DNA from: Athripsodes cinereus | Taxonomy: Eukaryota > Arthropoda > Insecta > Trichoptera > Leptoceridae | Length of the DNA stretch: 64,000 nucleotides | NCBI GenBank assembly: GCA_947579605.1 | Contig: OX388314.1 | Span: forward strand, 27,600,000 to 27,663,999 | Reading direction: 5' to 3' | Shown here: positions 24,116-35,700 of the stretch, one piece after another | How the letters are laid out: the number at the start of each line of letters is the position of its first letter | Position numbering within the stretch: the stretch's first letter is position 1 | Notes under the pieces: model-generated | Seen by the model: only the letters and a program-made list of their open reading frames with translations | The model's database searches: none | What the model was told of the DNA's origin: nothing | Program-made: the position numbers and the translations under genes

Positions 24116-24530
24116 AGTGAAACATGGACTCTGAAAGTAAACGTGATGAATCGGTTAGAAGCATTCATACACCGAAGAATGCTTCGTATACCTTGGACCG
24201 AAAAAGTCAGTAACATCGAAGTACTTAGGAGAGCCGGAGCCAGGAGAGAGCTGTTGTGGATTATCAAAGTGAGGAAGGTCTCATATTTGGGTCACGTGCT
24301 GCGTGGAGAGAAGTATCGTCTCCTCCGCCTTATATTGGAGGGCAAGATAGAGGGAAGACGGGGGGAGTTGGCAGAAAGCAGATGTCCTGGCTGCGCAACA
24401 TTAGAGAGTGGACCGGAATCCGGACAGTGGATGACTTGTTCAGAGCAGCACAGGACAGGGAAGTTTTCGCCGGAGTGATCGCCAACGTCGGGGGGAACTG
24501 ACATGGCCCAGAAAGAAGAAGAAGAAGTGA
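24116..24530 (+). pseudogene. LINE C-terminal fragment with GAA tail
   Basis: Starting at ETWTLKVNVMNRLEAF, the frame runs HRRMLRIPWTEKVSNIEVL, SYLGHVLRGEKYRLL and EGKIEGRRG. It then needs a frameshift near 24360 to continue VGRKQMSWLRNIREWTGI and DLFRAAQDREVF to a stop at 24501. This is the post-RT C-terminal region common in insect LINEs deposited as host-like proteins. The tail is gaagaagaagaag. The RT domain is missing and one frameshift is visible. Confidence 0.8.
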
Positions 24531-25388
24531 AGTTTGATGTAAAGCTAATAAATAATACGTTAGTATAAACCGTGTAATAAAACGTGAGTTGTATTTCATT
24601 ATGGAACCCGTATATGTAGTACCTGACCCTTTCTCTAGTTACCTACCTACCTTATGTAATAACTATGTATAACAATTAATGAAATATTATACATTTATGT
24701 ATGTACATATTCGCGTCTTTATGGGAGGTATATTCTGAGTAAAGGGGATAATGAACGTTAGTTAGTATAATTCAGTTTGGTACCCGAAGGTACTCCTTGT
24801 GTATGGATATTAAGATGAAGAATAATTTCAAGATATTATTTCTTTGGTGTCTTGAGACTAATAGGGTCCTTGCGTTGGGTCTAGGAACTTTGTCTGGGCT
24901 TTAGAAATTATGTTGTTGCTAATGTTTAATTTTTGATAGTTAATCATTTTGTAAACTATTGTATCGAATATTTAGTTCCATAAGTCTATAACATTTTTTT
25001 TTATAAATCTAGATTTTGGGCTTTTTACACCTAGAAAGTGATATTCTGTCGATTCCACAAACGAAAAATTCCTAAATTTGAAAAATATATTGGGACTACA
25101 CAGATTAATAAAAAACGGAATGTATTTTTTTTTATTTATTTAAATCATTAAACGGCTTGAGCCTTTGAATGATAACTAAAAATATGATGCAAGTACTAGA
25201 TTTATTCGGCGCCGTTTACTGAAGTATCCAATTCAAGGCGATGTCTTGAATTTACTGATGAACATTGTAATTGATTTATTTATTTAGAGGTTTCTGGGGA
25301 GTCGATTCCAGATCACGTTTGCTGCAACACTAAAAGCAGAATTGATCTATTTTGTATCATTCAGCATATTGCTAGATGTCTTCGCAGA
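24531..25388. other. AT-rich spacer with a reversed LINE 3'-UTR scrap
   Basis: Around 25200-25225 the word attcggcgccgttta is the reverse complement of the CR1-like 3' UTR seen at 23455. The rest is AT-rich without recognisable features. Confidence 0.45.
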
Positions 25389-25398
25389 ATATAAAGTG

Positions 25399-25813
25399 CT
25401 ATACTATACTATACTATACTCTCAAGCCATGTCCCAGGAGGGGTAGGCAGAGAGAACGGAACGCCATATAGATCTCTCCTTACATACTTTTTTCGCTTCC
25501 TCTACATTCATCCAGTTTCTCACACATGCACGCTGATTTCTCTTACTCAGCACGCGTCCGTCCTTGAGAATTTGGTCCACGTGATCAAGCCACGTGGTTC
25601 TTGGACGTCCACGCTTCCACACACCCCTTCTTTCAGATAAATACATCCTCTTCGTCATCCTTTCATCTTGCATTCGCTCTACATGTCCAAACCATCTCAA
25701 CTTGTTTACACGCATTCTGTCCACTACACTCCTCTCACATCCGCTCATTCTCCTGATATCCTCATTCTTCACTCTATCTCGCAACGTTTTACCAACCATT
25801 CTTCTCAGTGAAT
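25399..25813 (-). pseudogene. RTE LINE 3' copy with 9-bp target duplication
   Basis: The minus-strand frame runs SLRRMVGKTLRDRVKNEDIR, NKLRWFGHVERMQDERMTKR and KRGRPRTTWLDHVDQILKDG to an AYPSWDMA stop at 25422. It is the C-terminal third of an RTE protein and is open throughout. A tail of (TATAG)n on the minus strand follows the stop. TATAAAGTG lies at both ends (25390-25398 and 25814-25822), defining a 5'-truncated insertion of about 415 bp. The open frame upstream to 25841 is flanking DNA. It lacks RT and endonuclease, so cannot move itself. Confidence 0.85.
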
Positions 25814-25822
25814 TATAAAGTG

Positions 25823-26689
25823 ATGTGTGTAAAATATTCATTTCAATGGCCCTTTTGCAACTAGGCCAGACTCATTGCAAAAAATTGATGATATACCTAC
25901 CGTTTTAAGTTGTCCTATTATAATATAATAAAGTAATAATACTCTCCGTACGGATTGGTACCTAGTCTCATTTTCCACACCTTCTATAAGTTAAAACATA
26001 AAGTGTATATGTATGTTTGTATATTGGTATATATGCTAGGTGGGCACTTTAACATCTCTCCCATACGTGCCAATTATATTGGACAAGTGCTTTTTCCTAC
26101 CCTTCTTAGTAGTGGTGCCTGTCATAGTACCTACTTATATCCTTCAGAAGTTCAAACAATATTATAGTTGAACTCATCCAACATGTAGGTACCTGCAGAT
26201 TAATTGAATTTGTTCCTATATGTTATGAACGTGTGAACTCCATATGGACTTTATTCTTTGACAATCAAATCACTTTTTCATACGACATTTCTTACGCTCT
26301 GATCACTGTAATCGGAATTGTGTACAGTGAAAGATTGTACTGATGCACAAGTAGTGAAATTCCGTTAAAATTGGATTGGATTAATTAATTGCCGAGCTTA
26401 TGCTCGTTGCCTTGCGTAGTGATCTTTTATATAATTTTTCATAATTTTACATTACATAATTTATCGCTCAGCTGTTTTCTTATTGAATTTCTTAGCTATT
26501 CTATATAAAAATTAATAAATTGATATTTTAATATTGAGTGGTTTGGGGTTGAAAGTGCACATCTAAGTATGCAGATTTTTTTTTCGTGTTGAGATCAATG
26601 AATGTGAGTTCTATGTTGAGTTCAAATCCTAATTTGTTCGCGGAAAATTGGGGAAAAAAATAGGTAACTGTTATTCTCCTTCTTCTTTT
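25823..26689. other. AT-rich spacer
   Basis: No feature supported. Confidence 0.4.
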
Positions 26690-26961
26690 CGGGTTCGGAC
26701 TTTAGACGTTGTCACTCCAGTATGCAGCGACACATATCGCAGTGGGCATTGCAATAAGTGAGAATCACTCTGCAAATCCCAGCAGTCGCAGCTCGTGTCT
26801 TCCCCATCCAAAAAGTCCCACATTTGCTGGTTATTTTTGTACCTAATAACCCCAACCCTTAGCCTGTTCAGTGTCTTCCACGTGGGGTACCTCAGACTAT
26901 GCACGTTGTTTGTGCTTTCAATGGCATCATCCATGGATTGTCGCCAAGTTCTTGCCTCCAC
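26690..26961 (-). pseudogene. LINE C-terminal fragment with Cys-His motif
   Basis: The minus-strand translation has TWKTLNRLRVGVIRYKNN followed by TSCDCWDLQSDSHLLQCP. This resembles the C-terminal LNRLRTGxGRC...CxCxxxxQTxxHLLxCP signature found after RT in many insect LINEs. About 90 codons survive, and no RT or endonuclease is nearby. The putative zinc-binding residues (C, C, H, C) are retained. Clade is uncertain. Confidence 0.7.
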
Positions 26962-27778
26962 AATTCATCTTTACGCTTTATTGTTAATTTGGAAGTCAAA
27001 ATCTTATAATTTTTTTACCGACTTTTTATTATATACATACATATGGATTTGTCCAGATTCACTGTTCTTTTTGCCAGTATACTGTGATAGTGTTCAACTA
27101 ATCCAGCCCTAGTCATTCGCAGGGCAACGCCAGTTAAACGTATTAGTGATAATATTATAATACTAAAATCGCCCAGCATACTACATATAAACATTCATAC
27201 TAACGTACCCAGCTTACAGCACGTACAAGATAAACACCACCCAAAGCGACAACAAAATGGAGACACTTTATGGAAAATTCTAAAGACTAACTTTCAACGA
27301 CGTAAATTCACGCTCATACGAAACATATCCTTTTGTCGTAAATCCTTATTGACTTTATGTACAGTTTTTGATATGAAAACTTTCTCTTTATGAATGGCGT
27401 ATCTTTCCTTCTCACTCTTACTCTTTTGCAAATAGGGTAAACAGACCAGTAACTGGCCGTTTATACGATCACATAGAATGATTATAAATAATCTTCTTAA
27501 TCGTGTTCTTTAAGGTTTAATTTTTATATAAAGGCAAAAATAGTGAACTGAAAGTGCTTACATTGCTAAGGAGAGAGTGCTCACTGAGAGAGTTTCTATT
27601 ATTCCCATAAAAACTCACGTATTCACAAAAATGATACTTGTTGTAAGCAATATGTAGGACTCATAGAACATAGATTGCTAAAAAATTCTAATGACTTATT
27701 AAGAATGAATAGAGTATTTCATTTCCACATTGAATCCATTTAAATCTTATTCCTGATGTTATGTGAATTGTGAATACG
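26962..27778. other. Spacer
   Basis: No gene recognised in this AT-rich stretch. Confidence 0.4.
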
Positions 27779-28100
27779 TGCATTTTTAAGAACCGTATAA
27801 AATCGAAAAACTCAACGAACATATATATAGACAAAGTAGTTATTCATAGACAAAGTAATCCTAATTTCCTGAAGGCGGTAACAATAGATTTTCCGGGAAA
27901 AAGTCCTCGGTGAGATTATCAACCTTTTAACATCTTTTATGCATTTTTCAGAACCGTATAAAATCGAAAAACTCAACGAACATATATATAGACAAAGTAG
28001 TTATTCATAGACAAAGTAATCCTAATTTCCTGAAGGCGGTAACAATAGATCTTCCGGATAAAAGTCCTCGGTGAGATTATCAACCTTTTAACCTCTTTCA
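27779..28100. repeat. 161-bp direct tandem duplication
   Basis: Two units beginning near gcatttttaagaaccgtat (27779) and gcatttttcagaaccgtat (27941), offset 161 bp, with only a few differences. Each contains an internal repeat of atagacaaagta. Recent local duplication. Confidence 0.85.
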
Positions 28101-28568
28101 CTGCGTGCATTTATATTTTTTTAATGCCAGGTCAATAACTGTATTATTTACCTTAATATTATTATAATCATGGATTTTTTTTCTCTTTTTTTTTTTTCTT
28201 TTCATCTCTTCGTACATTTTCGCTGTTGTCCCGTATATTTCCCGGGTACAGAGGGAGTGTGTGTGTGTGTGTTTGTGTATATGTAGGTAGAGTGGCCATC
28301 TAAAAAATCTTTGCGACCTTTTCTCAATTTCATCTCAGTGGTTCCTCTATTAATAATGTAAAAAGGAAAAATCTTGCTTGATACTTAGTCTACCTATTAT
28401 ATGGTTTGATTTGTTTTTTTTTATATATTTGATTTTGTATTGGCTTTTTTATATTATCGATTTTTTTATAATAATATTCAACGTATTCCATTACTTTTTG
28501 TGTATTCAACATATTGGATGAATTGAAATGCTAAACTTTTTACATACATACAGAGGGTGGCCATATTA

Positions 28569-28570
<2 letters not shown>
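28101..28570. other. Low-complexity spacer with microsatellites
   Basis: Poly-T at 28167-28200 and a (GT)n run at about 28257-28271; otherwise AT-rich. Confidence 0.5.
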
Positions 28571-28574
<4 letters not shown>

Positions 28575-28604
<30 letters not shown>

Positions 28605-28741
28605 TATTTTTTCGATAGGTATGAACCAAATCACAATCTATGCATCACTTGCAGGTTAGAGAAGAGAGTATTAGGTGTTCCGATGCTTACGAATCGGCTT
28701 TGGCTGGCTTAAGCGCTTTATACCATGGCAACGTTCACCAA
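28575..28741 (-). repeat. SINE-like unit copy 1, left part
   Basis: An (AT)n run at about 28577-28600, then gatgtattttttcgatagg and the core gcttacgaatcggctttgg up to gttcaccaa. It matches 36417-36578 almost exactly. The unit is interrupted at 28741 and resumes at 35947, so a 7.2-kb LINE complex was inserted here. Orientation follows the tRNA-like part, which makes the AT run its 3' tail. Confidence 0.85.
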
Positions 28742-28990
28742 CGAGTAACAATACAACCTGCTGTGAGTAGAGACATATTTTCGGTTAAAAACACATTTTA
28801 TTGTTGCCATTCTACTTTGAATTGATCGAACTTAATATTTCCAAAATAATAATAATAACAAAGTAATAATAAGTGATTTATTAAAATACACGGTAATCGA
28901 CGACAATATGACCAGTCCATTTGATAGGTCTTCTATCACACCAAGATCGCCAATAGAGATGCGATATGACTATACACTGACTATACACTT
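28742..28990 (+). mobile_element. Probable 5' UTR and ORF1 start of the large LINE
   Basis: This segment lies exactly between the break in the SINE-like unit (28741) and the nested Jockey-type LINE. From ATG at 28908 it reads MTSPFDRSSITPRSPIE, a Ser/Thr/Pro-rich start that would fit before DESESPVRGQ at 30694 once the nested LINE is removed. No clear target duplication joins the two halves, so this is inferred from position and style. Confidence 0.45.
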
Positions 28991-28994
28991 ACTT

Positions 28995-30692
28995 CGATGG
29001 GCCGAAGAGTACAGGTGGATGCCGTATATACGGATTATTCAAAGGCGTTTGACAAGATTAATCATAAGATTCTCTTGCACAAGCTGGAAGCTTATGGTGT
29101 GCACGGTGACCTTCTGAGATGGCTCTCATCTTACTTAGAAAGACGTTCACAGGCTGTTGCGATTAGTGGAGTGGTCTCCAGTTTCAGATTTTGCCAATCT
29201 GGTGTGCCTCAGGGCTCTCATCTTGGTCCGCTTTTATTTTTATTGTACATCAATGATATTGGTTTCTGTTTCCAGAACTCTAAGTTTCTCCTTTTTGCCG
29301 ATGATACCAAGATATTTAGAAGTATAACTGGTCCGTATGACTGTGAATTGCTTCAACATGACTTGGTCAGACTCTCGGAATACTGCAGGAGTAACCAACT
29401 ATACTTAAATGTTTCAAAGTGTTGCTCAATATCGTTTACTAGGAGTGCTCGGCCCATTATTTACGACTATCGGATTGAGGGTCAGTTACTTCGAAGGGAA
29501 ACTGCGGTTAGGGACTTGGGAGTGATTATGGACAGGAAGTTACTCTTTAAAGACCATGTCGATGCTGTGCTCGATAAGGCCTATAGAATGCTTGGTTTCG
29601 TGATCAGGGTGAGTAAACCATTTAAATCTCCATTTACTTTTAGGATACTGTATTATGCGTTTGTGAGAAGCCAGTTGGAGTTTTGTTCAGTCGTCTGGAG
29701 CCCCCAGTATGTTACACACATTGAACGTATTGAGAAATTGCAGAGAAAATTCATAAAGCATCTAGGTTTTCTGACTCAGAATCACTCCGATGATTATAAA
29801 ACTGCTACACGTTTTTATCATATTTCGACCCTTGAAAATCGTAGAACTGTAAGTGATATGATGTATCTGTATAAGTTGCTGAATAACGAGGTCGATTCGA
29901 TTGGTCTAGTACAGAGTATACCATTTAATTGTCCGACGCGAAGCACGCGGTTCCATCATCTGTTCAGATTTCCACTGTGTACCACCAACTATGTGCAGAA
30001 TTCTTTTTTGAGACGCTCTTGTTCTGTTTATGATTCATTCTTTCAAAGCCTTGACATACTCGTCATGAATAAGCGAGACTTTAGAGCAGGAGTGTCCGGG
30101 GCCTTGTTGTCATCAGCGGTCCCCGTGGTTTGATCTCGGTCTCTCACTGTTTGGCAGCATCGGATCACTTACATTTGGGCGGGGGGTGGATGGGTGTGCT
30201 TGCTTGAATGCATGGCTCTCTCGATCATAGCATCCTTGGGACATCGGATATTGGCTGTGTATTTGATTGGGCTTTGTAACTCATACTGGATGGGTGATTT
30301 TGCTTATTTGTTTTGTTTTGATTTCTGGTATTTTGGGATTTTAGATTTTATATTTTTAGATTTACATACTTTGACTTTTTTCAGAAAATTTTAACTTTAC
30401 TTTTTATCTAAAGACTAATGTGACTGAAGGACTAATTTCTAGTATTTTAGGATTTTTTGCTTTTATATTTATTTTTTTGTATTGTTTTAAGTATTGTATT
30501 ATCGTTGTTTTTAAATTTAAATTTACTTTGACTTTTTTTGAGCATTTTAACTTTTACTTTTTTTTCCTCAAGATTGAAACATTCTGGTAAGAGTGGAATC
30601 TTCGCTGGTCTACATGTCAAATATATTAATTGTCAACATATTGTATAACGACTGTTTGATTCTAAATATTGTGAAAATAAAATAAATAAAAA
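28995..30692 (+). pseudogene. Jockey-type LINE, 5'-truncated reverse transcriptase
   Basis: A 378-codon open frame (28997-30133) starts inside the RT domain. It holds YTDYSKAFDKINH at residues 11-23, GVPQGSHLGPLLF at about 68-80, the catalytic FADD at about 99-102, then the thumb and a C-terminal RSQLEFCSVVWSP region. The endonuclease and first RT motifs are missing. The 3' UTR (30134-30690) contains a diverged internal duplication (ggtattttgggattttagat / agtattttaggattttttgc) and ends in an (AAATA)n-like tail. The frame is unbroken, suggesting a young copy, but truncation makes it non-autonomous. It appears to sit inside ORF1 of the larger LINE. Confidence 0.85.
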
Positions 30693-31893
30693 TGATGAAT
30701 CTGAGTCACCAGTAAGAGGTCAAAACCGGCCTGATGATGAGTGTAAGGTGGTTAAGAAACTAGAGTCGGACGCAAGATTGGAGGCTTTCAGAAAACATGT
30801 CGAATTCATAAAGTCAACCATATCCGATGGCAAAGGAAAGATGACAGCTGTAAGCAAAGACTGCATTTTCGAGGAGTTGCAGGAAATGTATGATGCGTTT
30901 GTGTCCATTTTGGTGATGAACTCAGAGGTCAGAGGTGAGGCAGCCGCTTTGCAAAAAGTGATCGAAATTGATATGGCAGATATGAAGGAGACGGTTGTTC
31001 GGGAGAGAAAAATTATCGAAGGGATTGGCAGAGGAATGAACATGAACGAGGAATGCATTGCAAAAAATAAAAAAAATGAAATTAATAATACACGAGGGGA
31101 TTTTCATATGGGTAACGAGCGTGGATTCTCGCTTATCCTGAGAGCTGTTAATGGCGGAACAACGCCTGATGAAATAGAGTCTTCATTGAGGCGTGGTCTT
31201 GATGTTGCTTCCCTTGGTATAGCGGTGGCTCGTATGAAAAAAAATCCACGTACAGCCTCCCTCATAATAACTTGTCCAAGTAGAGCTGATGTGGTGCTGT
31301 TGACCAACATGATAAATGAAAAATTTTCTAGTAAATTTCTGGCTGAAGAAATTAAGAAAAAAAAGCCGTTCTTAATATTTCGAGGAGTGACGTCAGATTA
31401 TGACGTCAATGGATTGGTTAAAGATTTGTGTGCCCAGAATCCTGATCTCAAAACGTCTATTGGTGAGGATGATCTTAAAATCAAAAAGATACTTAAATCA
31501 AAGCACAACAAAAACTCAGTGCATCTTCTGGTGGAGGCTTCAAAGAATGCAAGACGTCTTCTCACTCGTAAGGGAAAAGTCTACATTGGATATCAACGGA
31601 CTGGAGTGGAGGATGCTGATCCGGTCGTGACCTGTTATCATTGCCTGGGAGCAGGACACTCTTCAATATCGTGCTTAGATAGAGCAAAACCACCTGCATG
31701 TTCACACTGCTCTGGCGAGCATCGATTCAGCGAATGCGAAAGAAGAAACAGCCCTCCCGAATGCAAAAACTGCAAGAAATATGCGGCAAGAATAGGTAAA
31801 AGTGTTGATTTTAATCATAGTGCTATGGACAAAAAAAAGTGCGGGTATTATTTGCACATTTTGAGAATTGCGCAAGAGAGAATTGATTATTGA
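30693..31893 (+). CDS. LINE ORF1, gag-like nucleic-acid-binding protein (N-terminus separated)
   Basis: The frame is open from 30693, beginning DESESPVRGQNRPDDE with no ATG, because the nested Jockey LINE lies just upstream. It has a charged, probably helical first half, a central RRM-like/gag-like region, and three Cys-His knuckles near the C-terminus. These are CYHCLGAGHSSISC (from 31633), CSHCSGEHRFSEC, and CKNC with downstream H and C. Such ORF1 proteins bind LINE RNA and form the RNP. The frame ends at TGA 31891-31893, followed by CTA and a long open extension in the same frame. In Jockey/CR1/I-group elements ORF1 usually stops shortly before or overlaps ORF2; here an 818-bp gap is filled by the extension. 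Confidence 0.85.
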
Positions 31894-32730
31894 CTATTTA
31901 ATGAATTATCCTTCACTGTGAGAATACCCTACTTTAACAGTATAAGTACTAAGTATTTTATACTTATGCACAATGTTGATTATATTTGTTCGTTATGGGT
32001 TTCATTCTTTTGGAATTATTGTAACAATAATTCAATTTTACATGATTATGATTTGTGTGGTACGAGTATGCTTAGCTGTGTATGCGTATTTGTTTACAGG
32101 TATATTCAGCGTATGTTGTATGGATGTTCCATAATGCTTAGTATTGCAATATATAGGTATTTGATTTGTAATTATTTTATATTGATGCGTAGATGTACTA
32201 CCGCATCTAATGCTGTTTTATATAGATACTTTGTTTACCGATGTGCTATATTGCTGTACAAGTCCACTGTATTGTGTAAGAATGTAAATATTTGCACTAT
32301 TTTATGTTTTTATTATGAAAATGCTATCGCCTACTGTCTCTCGCCTGATGTCAGTTGTGTTTTTGATAATGATTGTATATTAAATTATGATGCTAGTTAT
32401 TTGAATGTAAGTGAAATGGAGAAATGTACCCTATCGCGTTTGAATGTGTTTGCGATTTGCGGGACTGGAGTTATTTATTTTTTATCTGATAGCAGTTGTT
32501 TGCTTGTCGCTGACAATGGGAGTATAAATAGAAATATAATGAATAAATGCGTGGTGTTCAATTGTAATTTATTTTTTGTGTGTGGATACATACTAATAGA
32601 ATTATATCATGTAAATTTTATAAATGCTGTCAACTATATTGATATGGGAGCGTCTATAAACTTATTTCGCTCAGTTATTAATACTGAGATTAAACTACAA
32701 GAATACCTGAAATGTCTTTTACGTATATAG
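31894..32730 (+). CDS. In-frame 278-codon extension of LINE ORF1 (possible readthrough or extra ORF)
   Basis: Immediately after the ORF1 TGA the same frame stays open for 278 codons to TAG at 32728-32730, in a region where the other frames are stop-rich. The stop context is UGA-CUA, the best-known readthrough-prone context. The first in-frame ATG is codon 25 (31966). The product would be rich in Cys, Tyr, Ile, Asn and Leu, with hydrophobic stretches, and resembles no domain I know. Its last 19 bases overlap the ORF2 start in the -1 frame. Either it is made as an ORF1 fusion by readthrough, or it is a separate middle ORF, or it is non-coding and open by chance. The last is unlikely for 834 nt of AT-rich DNA. 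Confidence 0.5.
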   Translation, partial: LFNELSFTVRIPYFNSISTKYFILMHNVDYICSLWVSFFWNYCNNNSILHDYDLCGTSMLSCVCVFVYRYIQRMLYGCSIMLSIAIYRYLICNYFILMRRCTTASNAVLYRYFVYRCAILLYKSTVLCKNVNICTILCFYYENAIAYCLSPDVSCVFDNDCILNYDASYLNVSEMEKCTLSRLNVFAICGTGVIYFLSDSSCLLVADNGSINRNIMNKCVVFNCNLFFVCGYILIELYHVNFINAVNYIDMGASINLFRSVINTEIKLQEYLKCLLRI

Positions 32731-35700
32731 ATGGTGAAGATGATGTAATTTTTACAACAGAGAAAGACATAAAACAATGGGTAAATACCAAGTCTTCCAA
32801 GGCATCTGAAAGCAACGCTCTATGCATTGTACATTTGAATATTAGATCAATTTTTAAACACTGGGATGAGTTCCTATTGAGAATAAATGACAGCTTAAAT
32901 AGTATAGATGCGATAATTTTAACAGAGACTTCATTGACCAGAGATTTGACTAACTTGTATGAGATACCAGGTTTTAGTATGTTTAACTTTTGCAGGGAGA
33001 ACAGACGAGGGGGTGGTATCAATGTATACATTAAAGATAATATCACTTTTATGCAGGAAATTTCGAGTCTTAAATCTTGTGAAAGTATTTGTGGTAAGAT
33101 TTTGTTACCTACCGGAAAAATAGTTAACCTTTTAGCGATATATAGACCTCCTAATTTAAGTAAAGTTGAATTTGTTAGTGAATTGGATGATTATATTTGT
33201 AAGAACTTTATGATAGATGATAGTATTGTACTTGTTGGTGATATTAATATGAACCTTTTGTCAGATGATAGTATTGTATGTAAATATCGTGATAATCTAT
33301 CGGATTATTTTTTTGTTAATTGTATAAATGAAGCAACACGCGAGGTAATAGTATGTAATTCTATAGTTAAAAGTTGTATTGATCATATATTTGCAAGAGT
33401 TGCGGGTTTATGTAGGCGTGATTCTATATATCTACATAGTTGTATATGGGAGGTAGATATAGCTGACCACTATGCTGTGGCACTTAAAATATTATATAGT
33501 AATAAAAATGATAATACTAATAATATTAACGCGCCCAACACCACTGAAACGAGTGGCAGCTCTGAAATGACTGCTGTGATATCTCAAAAAATATTCAATA
33601 AGCTTTGTAAACAAACAAATTGGATACGTTTATTACTTATTAATGATTGTAATATATTGTACAATGAAATAAAACAGATTTTTGATGATATTTATTGTAA
33701 GAGTTCTGTAATTAGATCAAATACTAGTTGTGTTAGACCATCTCCGATAGCCCCTTGGATGACGTCAGATCTGCTCACGAAAATCAGAAATAGAGATTTA
33801 CTTTTCAGGAAGTGGAAGAGCAATCCTAAAAATGTCGTTTATGAAAGCAACTATAAAAGCTGTAGAAATATGGTAAACAAGTCAATAAAAAATGCAAAAT
33901 TTTCGTATTATAATGGAAAGTTTACACAAAATTTCGGTGACGTTAAAAAAACGTGGGATTGTCTGAATAGTATATTGGGCCGTAAACCTAAAAATGACTG
34001 TGATCAGATCATACTTAAGTATTTTTCAAGCGAATGTGAGATTGATGAAATAGCTGATAATTTTTTGAATTACTTTACGGAAAGCGTTTCTCAGATGTTG
34101 CATGTATGTGACCATACAGCGATTAATATCTTGAAACCGAGTGTACAATATAGTATGTTTCTGCCTAGCGCTACAGTGTCTGATATTACTCAAATTGTAA
34201 CAAAACTAAAAAATTCATCAGCGGGGATAGACAACATTCGGTTACGTGATATAAAAAATAATATTCATATTTTGGCTCCTATTTTGACACATTTAGTTAA
34301 CTTGATTATTAAACAAGGATTAGTGCCGAATGAATTGAAGTGTAGCATTGTAAGACCTATTTATAAAAATGATAAACATGCAGATCTGAAAAACTATAGA
34401 CCTATAAGTATTCTTCCAGTCATTGATAAAATTATGGAAAAGTATTTATTGATGAAACTCGGGGCGTATTTGAGGGAACATAATTTAATGGATCCATCAC
34501 AGCATGGTTTCCAGGAAGGCAAGAGTACTGAAACGTTACTTAGTGAGTTTTCAAGCTATGTTAATTCAGAGTTGAATAAGAAAAAACATGTTCTGGTACT
34601 TTTTGTTGACAACTCGAAGGCTTTTGACACTTTAAATCATGATAAAATGTCTGATATGCTAGAACGTATTGGAGTGAGGGGTTCTGTTTTACAGCTTTTC
34701 CGAGATTATCTAAGCAATAGGAAAATAAGTGTAAAACTGTGTAATCATCTTAGTGACAGAAAGAGCGTGTTAGCAGGTGTACCGCAAGGTTCAATTCTGG
34801 GACCCACGTTGTATATAATTTTTGTTTCATGTATGAGAGTTTTATTTAAGCACTGTAAATATTTTGTATATGCGGACGACACGGCTCTTGTAGTGTCACA
34901 TCACGATGAGATGGAGGCTCGCAGATTGTTGCAGGTTGATTACGATAGATTGGTTCGGTGGTCACATGACTACGGATTAATTATAAATGCGAAAAAAACA
35001 AAACTAATGCATATCAGATCTCCAAGTAACGCGACGGATGGTGTGACACCTGGAATTGTCTCTCATGATTATGGGTGCATACATAAAAATGTTGAGCTCC
35101 CCATGTCTTGCGATTGTCCGGTCATAAGTATTGTAAATAAATTTGTATATTTAGGTTTAACTATAGATAATAGATTTAAGTGGGACCTACATGTAAATAG
35201 TATTTGTAAAAGATTACGATGTATAGGTGGTATGTTTTATAGAATAAAATATTTTGTACCTAGGTCCACACTTATAACTGTATACAAGTCTTTGGCAGAA
35301 TCGTTGATTAGATATGGTATTAGTAGTTGGGGCAATTGCACTAATACTAATTTGAAAAGAGTAATGTTCGCACAGAAATCGATCTTAAGACTTTTAGTAA
35401 ATGAGCAAATTTGTAACGCGGCGCGAAATGATATTTCTTTGTACTTTAAAAAGTTAAATGTGTTATCTGCTAAAGGCTTGTTCTGGCAGAGAATTGTTCT
35501 TGACCAGTTTTCGAAAACCGAGTATAAAGATAAACCGCGTCATTTGCATCACACTAGATTTAAATTTAATGAAGGATATGTAGTGCCAAAATTCAATAAT
35601 AAGTACGGAAAAAGAACATTGGAGTATAACGTGCCAAAAATACTTAATATGATGCCGGCATCTATTAAGAAATGCAAGAGTAAAAACATTGCAAAAAAAT

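Noticed and set aside
32690..33046. 118-codon minus-strand ORF over the ORF2 start
   Set aside because: Shadow of the endonuclease-coding frame on the other strand.
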